Source of the DNA: Amphiduros pacificus
Lineage: Eukaryota > Annelida > Polychaeta > Phyllodocida > Hesionidae
Assembly: GCA_949316495.1 (NCBI GenBank)
Contig: OX439003.1
Span: 38,494,225-38,558,224, forward strand
Direction: 5' to 3'
Length of the DNA: 64,000 nucleotides
Under the pieces are notes generated by a model. The model was not told the origin of the DNA, did no database searches, and saw only the letters and a program-made list of their open reading frames with translations. A program made the position numbers and the translations under genes. Within the stretch, counting starts at the first letter, position 1. Each line of letters begins with the position of its first letter. This document shows, piece after piece, positions 55,127 to 64,000 of the stretch.

Positions 55127-55184
55127 ATTTATGTGATATAACCTAGTAATGGTGAAATTATGGAGGCATTATTCATGTTCGAAA

Positions 55185-55490
55185 CATACATTGGCATCTT
55201 GTATCTGCATAAAGTTCTAAATCCTACTAATTGCACGGATATCACTAATTAATCAGGCCCATAAATCAAGCATTTGGTTACTGCTCTCTGGTTGATGCAT
55301 ATCCAGGATTTCATCCCTTGAAGACTTCAATCCGAGATGATGGTAATCCATCCATGTATTGCATATCAAGTCAGAAAATCTGCAACCTGAGTTTTGGAGA
55401 AAGTATAGATGCAAGATCATATTATCGAAAGTTACATTAGCTCCTTGTATCTGCATGCAGGGCTTAATAATACTAATTAGACCCTAATTA
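55185..55490. repeat. two related 50-60 bp segments
   Basis: The segments at about 55185-55235 and 55430-55480 share CTTGTATCTGCAT and a following TACTAATT block, about 245 bases apart. Nature unknown. Confidence 0.5.
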
Positions 55491-57098
55491 TCTCACATTT
55501 TGGTTCTCAAATAAGATCTACATCAGGAATTTTTAGTTCAGCTAAAAAAACCTAATGGTTCCAAATACGAATAGGAGCACATTAGGAAGCGATCGTATGC
55601 CTCCATTTCAGCTAGTGTCTGCCTGTCACCGAGTTGAGCTTTCTATTCCCAATATCGTATTGGAGCCATCATTAATCTAATTAATGTTTAGAGCAGGAAT
55701 TGTGTTATTCTTTGTAATCTAATTGTTAATATATTAATTCTCTCACAAGTAAGAGACAGGCGAACAAGTAGACAGCTGCACAAATAAGAGACAGCTATAC
55801 ATATGACAGACATTTTAGTAAGAAACACACATGTGAGACAATCACATAGGTGAAAAACACATGAACAAGTGAGACAAACATACCCATACACAATATGTAA
55901 TGGACAGCTACATAAGATAGAGATTATGTTATTGTTTTATTGTGAGGGACAGCTACACACGTGAACGAGCTGGCAGCTTCTTAACTTCATAGCCAATATT
56001 CCTATCACTTGTCACTGATTTCCTGCATAAGCATCGTGTGCAGACTCTTAACCTTATCCCCATATTCCCTTCACATTGGCAGGGAATTACCCAAATGAGA
56101 TCCCGGGAAATTCCTTCATTAAGCCATAGATTTTATGTCTCTATTTATTATCATTATTATTATTATTTTATTTATTTATTTTTAAAATCTCGCGACACTT
56201 CCTCTGTGATCATGTTCATGTTTTTCTGTATAATTTTATACAGAATGATATGCTAAAACATTTCCATTATAATATCTGTCAATCATATTTAGGTTAAATT
56301 CCACAAGGCCTAAGTAGATGTCCTACGTGACGAGCTGTCACGACACAGGTGGTGTAATATGAGATACATCCTTGGCCCACAATATTGCTATGAAATCAGA
56401 AGCGACACACGAGAATATAAAGTCCCACACACACACCAAATATCGGCACCCTTTTTTGGCAAATGTTTGCAGACCTTCCTTTATGTCTTTATAAGACCAA
56501 AATGTAAAATATCAAAAATAAGTAAGTATATTGTTTGTGTTGATGTAACATGTTTGAAAAGAAAATCAAATATTTGTTGTTCATGTCTGGTGGCGAACAT
56601 CCAGATTTAGTTTTAAAATCTTATCTGTCCGATCACAGTTTCATCTGGAAACAATTACAAATCAAATGCGAAAAGCTTGTTAGAAACAGGTTGTTAAGTA
56701 AAACAATTAGTTGCCTCCTTCATGACAGGGAATTAATAATTATCTCATTATTTTATATTTAGAAATGTTTATGAAAGAATTCTAGCACTTTACTTTCGTA
56801 TCTTACCGAAGCCTCTTGCGAGAAGACCACTTTTATGCAATCAATCGTGAAATGACAAGATTGTCGTGGAAATCCAGGCGGCTAAATATAGAATGATGGA
56901 GAACTAATCTTCCTTTATTTGGAACAAATCAATAAGCTTTCCAACATCTCCAATGACGTCACTCTCTGCTGGTTGGTGTGAGATGGATCCGGTTCCATGG
57001 CATAAGTGGCAAAATCAATCAATCTGAGGGGACAACATTCTTTTCGCCAGACCCCAATTTCAAAACTAGGTCAGACGCATCATATTGTCCTTTCGAGA
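55491..57098. other. unassigned, no gene seen
   Basis: AT-rich; no supported features. Confidence 0.45.
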
Positions 57099-57256
57099 CT
57101 AAAATAAACTAAAATTAACAAAAACTGGCAATAGTTGTCCATTTAAAGGCTTGTAATTTTGGATCTTTGCCGGAGTGCAAGTGTCAACAGGTGTAATGGT
57201 GAAAGAGTTGGAAGTGTACTCCTGGGTGTGTACTCCATGCTTGTTTGTCTGATAAA
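57099..57256 (-). CDS. candidate terminal exon
   Basis: A very good acceptor (ATGCCCCCTATATTCAG) is followed, after two bases completing a codon, by YQTNKHGVHTQEYTSNSFTI, TPVDTCTPAKIQNYKPLNGQ, LLPVFVNFSLF and stop. No polyadenylation signal or upstream partner was found, and the last residues look non-coding-like. The family is not recognised. Confidence 0.25.
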
Positions 57257-57574
57257 CTGAATATAGGGGGCATAAACAGTTATTTGCCAAACAATGTCAT
57301 CTAATCTATTTCAAGTTCACTTTTCCTGAAAATATTTCCCTAAAAGCGTTCTGAGTAGTTCATCTAATGAGTTTAAAATTAATATAATTTATGATCTATG
57401 TTATTTTAACCACTCATAGAGATAATCTTCTTAAATCCTGGTTATATTCAGGTGAAACATAACTATTTTGGCAAATGACTTCTTTGAGCACAATTTATTT
57501 TACACTTTTTTGTCTTGTAAATTTTCATAATGTGGAAATTTAATATAGGTCAACAATTTCCACCCGCATGGTGG

Positions 57575-58980
57575 CGCCATAACCAGCATTGTGAGTATTG
57601 CAACCAACCAGCAGAGATTAACCAGTGTGGTGGAGATAAATGTTATCTAGCAACAAGCATAGTGGAGATTAAACAGCAACAAGTATAGTTTGTTTTTTGT
57701 TTGTTTGTGGTTTTACATCACTTTCAACATTATTTCAGTCACTTCCTGATGAGACCTACTTGTAGCAGATATAGTGCTGCCTCACTCAATTGTCATGTTG
57801 CAGGTCCTTGACATGACAATCCACCCGGTCACAGATTTACAAGGACAACAGATTAACCCTATAGGCACAGGCCTCAGCTCATATGTGAAATTGTATCATG
57901 ATTTCAATCTCGGCACGACTGAGGATTGAACCAACAACCTTTGGATCACCACAGAGGAACTGGTGCTAATAAGCTGGGGCTCTAACTAACTATACCACGG
58001 CCCGTGGCCAAATCAGAATAGCCAAGACTAAACTCAAATCATCGGCTTGGGAGCAATAGTGAAGATAACCGTAAACTAGCAACCAGAATAGTCGAGAAAA
58101 TCAGCAACCAGCATAGTGAAGATAACCGTTAACTAATAAACAGAATAGTGGGAAAAATCAGCAAACAGCGTAGTGAAGATAACCGTAAGAATGGCAACCA
58201 GAATAATGGAGAAAATCAGCAACCAGCATAGTGAAGATAACCGTTAACTAGTAAACAAAATAGTGGGAAAAATCAGCAACCAGCATAGTGAAGATAACCG
58301 TTAACTAGTGAACAGAATAATGGAGAAAATCAGCAACCAGCGTAGCGAAGATAACCGTAAGAATGGCAACCAGAATAGTGGAGAAAATCAGCAACCAGCA
58401 TAGTGAAGATAACCGTTAACTAGCAACCAGAATAGTGGAGAAAATCCGCAAACAGCGTAGTGAAGATAACCGTAAGAATGGCAACCAGAATAGTGGAGAA
58501 AATCAGCAACCAGCATAGTGAAGATAACCGTTTACTAGTAAACAGAATAGTGGGAAAAATCAGCAACCAGCATAGTGAAGATAACCGTTAACTAGTAAAC
58601 AGAATAGTGGGAAAAATCAGCAAACAGCGTAGTGAAGATAACCGTAAGAATGGCAACCAGAATAGTGGAGAAAATCAGCAACCAGCATAGTGAAGATAAC
58701 CGTTAACTAGCAACCAGAATAGTGGAGAAAATCAGCAACCAGCAAAGTGAAGATAACCGTTAACTAGCAACCAGAATAGTGGAGAAAATCAGCAACCAGC
58801 GTAGTGAAGATAAACGTTAACTAGTGAACAGAATAATAGAGAAAATCAGCAAACAGCGTAGTGAAGATAACCGTAAGAATGGCAACCAGAATAGTGGAAA
58901 AAATCAGCAACCAGCATAGTGAAGATAACCGTTAACTAGTAAACAGAATAGTGGAGAAAATCAGCAACCAGCATGGTGAA
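57575..58980. repeat. 57/58-bp minisatellite interrupted by a SINE
   Basis: The unit is AGTGAAGATAACCGTTAACT, AGCAACCAGAATAGTGGAGA, AAATCAGCAACCAGCAT. A second subtype has CGTAAGAATGG in place of CGTTAACTAG. About 16 units fill 58055-58980, and diverged units occur at 57575-57690 on the other side of the SINE at 57691-58009. Confidence 0.9.
57691..58009 (-). mobile_element. SINE, reverse-oriented copy
   Basis: Its head GGCCACGGGCCGTGGTATAG is at 58009, and its AAAC-type tail is at about 57691-57710. It is close in sequence to the copy at 38717. It sits between diverged and canonical units of the minisatellite, so it inserted in or beside the array. Confidence 0.9.
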
Positions 58981-59160
58981 GTAGCCATTAACACCCACCA
59001 GCCATTAACACCCACCAGCCTTAAAAAGGACAATAAATGAGAGAGTCCCACCAAGTATATCACACAAATGTAAGCATAAATTTCATGCTTCATATCATCA
59101 CTGTAGATACAAAGATATAAATCAAATTAACAGAACACATGCAAATGATTTTCAAGGTAA

Positions 59161-59823
59161 CAGGGGTGGGAGAGCTCTGAACCAATCTGGGCGGTACTCG
59201 AAACATATCTGGGTGGTATGACGTCATACCATTGTTCTGAACCAATTCTGAACCAATCTGGGCGGTTCTGTTATATAACGACATTTTATATCTCATAAAA
59301 AGCATCAAAATCACATAATAATCATCACAAAATATAACAAATATTTCTACAGTTGAGTGTAAAACAGTGTCTTGTTAATAATAATGTAAATGTAATGCTA
59401 ACTCTATAACGTTTTTACGGTTATATTTGTGCCCCCAAGTCGGGAATTACTCTTCTTTATGCAGTCTTAAACTGGGGCACATTCCTGTGTTAAAATGTGA
59501 CAATAATCTCGTTAAAAATCACTTTCAGATGATCATATACTTATATATGTAACTGATGAGCAAGTTATTTTCTTTAACATTTGTGAATGATAGTCGTTAT
59601 ATAAAGATTAAAGAACGCAACTTTTTCAGTCTAGCCATTGTCCACCATACAACAACGGTCAATTACCACTCAGATTGGCTGCGATTTAGTGCACAGATTG
59701 TTGCGAGCGCCCAGAATGACGTCATTTACTGCCCAGATCAGTTGTGAGCGACCAGAATGACGCGATTTAACCAGATTGGTTCAGAGTTACTGCACAGATT
59801 GGTTCAGAGCTCTCCCACCCCTG
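59161..59823. mobile_element. 663-bp non-autonomous hAT-like element
   Basis: Perfect 29-bp terminal inverted repeats begin CAGGGGTGGGAGAGCTCTGA, flanked by GGTAA on both sides (59156-59160 and 59824-59828). The subterminal motif CCAATCTGGGCGG recurs, as transposase-binding sites do. CAGGGGTGGG is typical of hAT ends, but hAT makes 8-bp target duplications and only 5 bp match here. It has no coding capacity. Confidence 0.8.
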
Positions 59824-60039
59824 GGTAATTGTTCATGGAAAAAACATGCCATGATGAGACTGCTCTGTGCATACAGTGACATACATATCTTAATCTCTGA
59901 TGAATAATTTATTCTTAAAGTTGGGATGGCACAGTACACAAGAAATATTTCTTTAAAAAGGAAACAAGAATGTGTTTTTAATTTCATTTCACATAAATCA
60001 TTAATTTATAATGATATCTGGATCATGTGAACGTACGTG

Positions 60040-60300
60040 TTCGTTTTTTGTATGTGCGTGCATATAAACGTGTGCATTCGTATGCGTGTGCATTCATATG
60101 CTTGTGCATTAATATGCGTGTGCATTCATATGCGTGTGAATTCATATGCGTGTGCATTAATATGCGTGTGCATTCACATGCGTGTGAATTCATATAAGTG
60201 TGCATTCATATAAGTGTTCATTCATATGCGTGTGCATTCATATGCATGTGTATTCATATAAGTGTACATTTATATAAGTGTGCATTCATATAAATGTGCA
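60040..60300. repeat. 16-bp tandem repeat
   Basis: Unit ATGCGTGTGCATTCAT with variants (ATAAGTGTGCATTCAT), about 15 copies, grading into TG-rich sequence up to 60390. Confidence 0.88.
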
Positions 60301-60889
60301 TATATGTGCGTGTATGTGCATCTGCAGTCATAAACATACGCATATTTATGCGTGTAAGTATTTATGTGTGTGCGTATTTATGTGTGTGCAACAGCGATCA
60401 TACTGCACAATATCAGATATTTGAAAGGAATGTTTATTTGAATCTCAAGAGCATTTGTTAGCAGCACACAAGCTGACAACGTTTTTCTGACCAGGTATGC
60501 CATTATTGAAGGGGTTAGTACCAATACATAATGCGACGCAAACTTCCGTCTTTTTTAAGTCGCATATCCGATAGATCTAGAAAACACATAAAAAAGTAAC
60601 AACATTCCATGAAAATGCAATTACCACGACATCTTAACAAGACATCGCTACAAGGCTGCACGCAAATTGTTTATTTCTATAAACATGTCAATACCCAAAC
60701 TTCTCTTGCACCTAATGCACATCCTTAACACCACATGTTTGGGTAATGATGTACATGGAGCAAGCGGCAGACAACGGATATGCAATGACAGGGGTGAGCT
60801 GTTATGCGGAGCTATATGTAATTGGTGGTCATATTATTTTCTCGAGAATTTGGAAATTACAGTGGGTATATTACAATAAAAGAAAACTT

Positions 60890-61046
60890 TTTTTTTCAAT
60901 CCAGTCATTGTTCACCGTTGGGCACTGTTCAGATTTCACTCGGGTTAGTAGCGATAGTGTCCGGCTATGTTGCCGGAATAAAGCGATTAAGTGATAGGAA
61001 TTGTCCACATAAGTTCAGATTTACCGTCGGGTACCGTTCAGAGCTC
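60890..61046. mobile_element. fragment related to the hAT-like element
   Basis: It ends GTTCAGAGCTCTCCCACACC, one base different from the right end at 59823. It contains GGGCACTGTTCAGATT-like subterminal blocks. A left end was not found. Confidence 0.5.
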
Positions 61047-63183
61047 TCCCACACCTGAAGTATGGAAATTCAAATGTTTGATTTGAAATAAAAGAATCTA
61101 ATTAGTATATAGTCTGGCTTAATTTCTTTATGCACGAGAAACTTTATGATACATTTAACATAAAGTTGGGTCATAAATCTTTTATACTAGGCTTAGTCGA
61201 TTTGCAGAATAGGAAGTGGTTTAATCATGTTCCGTATTTTATGTGAATAAGATACAGATAATAAATTAGCGATGTTGATCATTATAAATGGGACTCCCAG
61301 CAACTCCGAGTCAATCGAAAAGATTCTACGTCACAAACCACGTTCATCTGGCGCATACAATAGTGACACCTGGTGTCAGTTTGTCACAAATATGTGTGCA
61401 GTTTAGGATTTCAGGAGTCATCCCTCACTTAACTTTCTTTGTGAAGCAAATATGCATAAAGCAACGTATTATAAATGATTAGCATTTATTAACAAGATGA
61501 CCAGACATTGAATTTTGTTTAATACTAACAGTTTTAAATCTGTGTGTTTACAACCGATTACAAACCGATTAGACTTTTAACTGAATTTGAACTTCCAATT
61601 TAACTTCCATTTTATTCCGCAAGCAATTAGACTTTAACAGTGGATTATGTTATCGGAGTATATTTTCCAACGATCATGTAACTGGAATGTGAACAATGTG
61701 AATACAATAAATATAATCTTCAAATAGAATAACTAATTTACGATATATGTATTACATCATAGAATCATAAAACCAGTTAAGACAGTTTTGCATATTACAT
61801 TTTATGTGTCAGTGGCTATGAATAATGTCCAACAATATTTTGAGATTTCCAAATCATTTCCTTCTCCCGGAATATATGATCAATTTTCATGACTATTTAT
61901 TATTATTTTTTTTGTGTGGACAGCAAAGTCATGTTTTATGAACTCACAATGAAGATAAGAAAAGTTCAAGTATTAGCCTGACAGGGATTTTAAAAAGCAC
62001 ACCGTTTATTATTGACATGCTTAAACTTGAGCCAAAATCTCTCAATTGAAAAATCCAACCTTTCCAAATATGTTACCTTTTATAATGGGAAAATACATCT
62101 CCGGGGTTTTGTGCATCCTCTGCCAACCTCTAATTGATGAACACTGAAAAAAGTCTATCTAGTCTGGATATACATAACTTACTTTCAGGCCATTATTTCA
62201 CGCAGTGAACATATATTCACATCGTTTACATAATAAGTCATTTCAAAATTATAGTCATTGGCCGATCTTGCACATATGAATTTCAACAACCTTTTTACAT
62301 TAATGTTTAGATTATATCAGGTCAAATAGAATCCTGAAGCCGGTACTCAGTGCCCTACTCATTTCGAAGGGTGGCCAGGGATTATGCTTTTGCATTATAA
62401 CAGACATGGTGATTTAAAGCTATGCCTTTGATAGGTTGTCATTGAACACTGGCTGGAGCCAGAAATAACTTAGTAGCAAATACAACCTTTCTTAACCATG
62501 TAGCATGACCAAATTAGTTGTCCCATCCTGGATTCGAACTCAGGACCAGGGACAAACGAACTCACCGGAAGAATAAGAAGTTGGAAACATTAAGTGTTTG
62601 ATTCGTTTGATCATTAAAATTGAATACCATGCCAATGTGAGAAATCAAAACCCATGTCAAAATTCTGAAAAAATTCACATGTGTAACTCATTATCTATCA
62701 AATCAAATAATAGAAAAAAAAATTGTGCTAACCAGGTTAGATTTTTTTTTACACTGATGTTTATTATTCAAGTTTTTATATTAGAAATGGTAAGAAAAAC
62801 GTAACATTTTTTAAGAAATCCATTACCAAAATTCCAAAATCCATGCTAGAGTAAAAATATTTTGCAACTGTGAAGCTAACTGACTTATGAATCATATGAA
62901 ATAAAAAAAATCATATAACACCATACTATTTTTTTCACAACGACCATTTCAAATTTATAATATAATAAAAAATGGCGTTTTGTGCACTATTAATGATGAA
63001 TTATTATAAGAAATCTTTCCCAATTCATTTGAAAGAAGACTTTATTAATGTTATTAAACATAGTTCAGCACTTAACATTTATATTGACAAATCTTGAAAT
63101 TAGTATTTACATAATAATTAATATAATCATGATAATGCATTACCAATGTAACAAATGTGAATCACAATCATACTTATTTCAAT
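61047..63183. other. unassigned; one B-box relic
   Basis: The minus strand at about 62525-62560 reads GGTCCTGAGTTCGAATCCAG, a good Pol III B box without an A box, probably a SINE relic. No gene was found elsewhere in the stretch. Confidence 0.4.
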
Positions 63184-63657
63184 TCAAGACTGTGGGTCAC
63201 CAGTACATAATGCCATTAATGTCTGCCTGATGATGCAAACAATATCACACAAAGAGAATAGCACATTATTGCTTATCCATGAATGTTGCAACCCTCTCCG
63301 TCCTTCAAAGGTGAAAGTAGGATCAGCAGCATCACTGGACTCATCACAGACAGGGGTCTCTGAGGTCACTGTATTCAGATCAGGATCACAAATACTGGTA
63401 GGAAGATCTCTGTGACAAACACTGATGTCACCTGTGCTGCTGTGACTAGTACTAGTACTGGGAATGGGATCACAATTGTCAATGCTAGTGTCACTTGTAC
63501 TGATGTGACCAGTACTAGTGGTAGGATTACTGGTTTCAGTAGAACAGGCATAAGCACGCCTTTTATTTGCCAGAGCAACATTCTCATACTGCTTCTTCAA
63601 CTTCTTTTTCATGAATTTACCTCCTTTACCCCTCACTTTCTCTTCTTTACCTGACAT
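63184..63657 (-). CDS. possible N-terminal part of a Mutator-like transposase or related protein
   Basis: From an ATG at 63657 the frame gives 157 residues: a lysine-rich start (MSGKEEKVRGKGGKFMKKKL), a Ser/Thr-rich low-complexity middle (STSTSHSSTGD), an acidic stretch, then FTFEGRRGLQHSWISNNVLF and a hydrophobic, Cys-containing end before stop. From memory, the layout of a low-complexity basic head followed by (E)GRR and a Cys-rich segment resembles the start of Mutator-like transposase-domain proteins of marine invertebrates. The match is short, and the last 30 residues may be intronic. An upstream in-frame stretch continues to 63744. Confidence 0.35.
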   Translation of the reverse strand: MSGKEEKVRGKGGKFMKKKLKKQYENVALANKRRAYACSTETSNPTTSTGHISTSDTSIDNCDPIPSTSTSHSSTGDISVCHRDLPTSICDPDLNTVTSETPVCDESSDAADPTFTFEGRRGLQHSWISNNVLFSLCDIVCIIRQTLMALCTGDPQS

Positions 63658-64000
63658 GCTCTTTTTCCCTCTCTTTTGGATTAGACAAAAATACCAAAAG
63701 TTACACAACAAACCCATAACATCATTTATCTGTACCCGTTTCAACAGTTAGTTCCACTGTTTACCACCAGGTGCCTCCCTTGGCATGGTATTCAATTTTA
63801 ACAGGTAACAAAATGACAACATGATTAACAGGATGACAACATAGACTAATGACAAAAAGGTTATACAAAACTGTGGCTGAGATTTTCACTTTAAAATTAC
63901 ATGGACCCAGATTAAGAGATGAGGATAATATTTGTCGACTGCGGATATAGTAATCAGTTGTTCAGAATGTCACCAGGTGGCACTCCGACTGATAAAACAA

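Overview
This is an animal nuclear window: AT-rich, intron-bearing, dominated by tandem repeats and transposable elements, with no operon-like or bacterial organisation. A tRNA-derived SINE family, a CR1/L2-type LINE and abundant minisatellites suggest an invertebrate. A lophotrochozoan such as a mollusc is my best guess, but this is inference and no marker gene fixes it.

Host genes are sparse. Two models are well supported by splice sites, reading phase and polyadenylation signals, both on the minus strand: the 3' end of a single-pass membrane protein gene (2741-4741, three exons) and a complete two-exon gene for a 354-residue alpha-crystallin/small-heat-shock-domain protein (15960-19038). 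Weaker models are a plus-strand exon pair (22290-22497 and 29056-29138) whose intron would hold a 5.9-kb satellite, a minus-strand exon at 53311-53515, a signal-peptide exon at 31445-31520, and several phase-compatible candidate exons (15.2, 32.1, 33.3/36.2, 57.1 kb). None of these weaker ones is recognisable by family.

Layout. 1-2640: no gene seen. 2.7-4.7 kb: membrane protein gene end. 4.9-8.1 kb: 46-bp minisatellite. 8.7-9.95 kb: 38-bp array with an adjoining hairpin element. 12.4 kb: long (AT)n. 16-19 kb: small-heat-shock-like gene. 23.0-28.9 kb: 60-bp satellite containing a 2260-bp tandem duplication. 29-38 kb: mostly non-coding, with candidate exons, a SINE relic and a perfect palindrome flanked by 8-bp direct repeats. 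38.7 kb: young SINE with a 14-bp target duplication. 41.1 kb: 32-bp minisatellite. 41.6-42.7 and 48.8-51.2 kb: a dispersed inverted-repeat element family. 43.4-48.0 kb: compound microsatellite abutting the 3' end of a broken CR1/L2 LINE. 48.1-48.5 kb: a cluster of hairpins with a near-constant loop and changing, self-complementary stems. 54-58 kb: SINE copies and a 58-bp minisatellite interrupted by a SINE. 59.2-59.8 kb: a non-autonomous hAT-like element. 63.2-63.7 kb: a possible Mutator-type transposase N-terminal fragment.

The most unusual signal is the hairpin cluster at 48089-48483. At least seven stem-loops share a CT-(6-nt loop)-AG core while their outer arms differ but still pair, which is the pattern expected if the structure rather than the sequence is conserved. 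It lies directly upstream, in LINE orientation, of the LINE's first reading frame.
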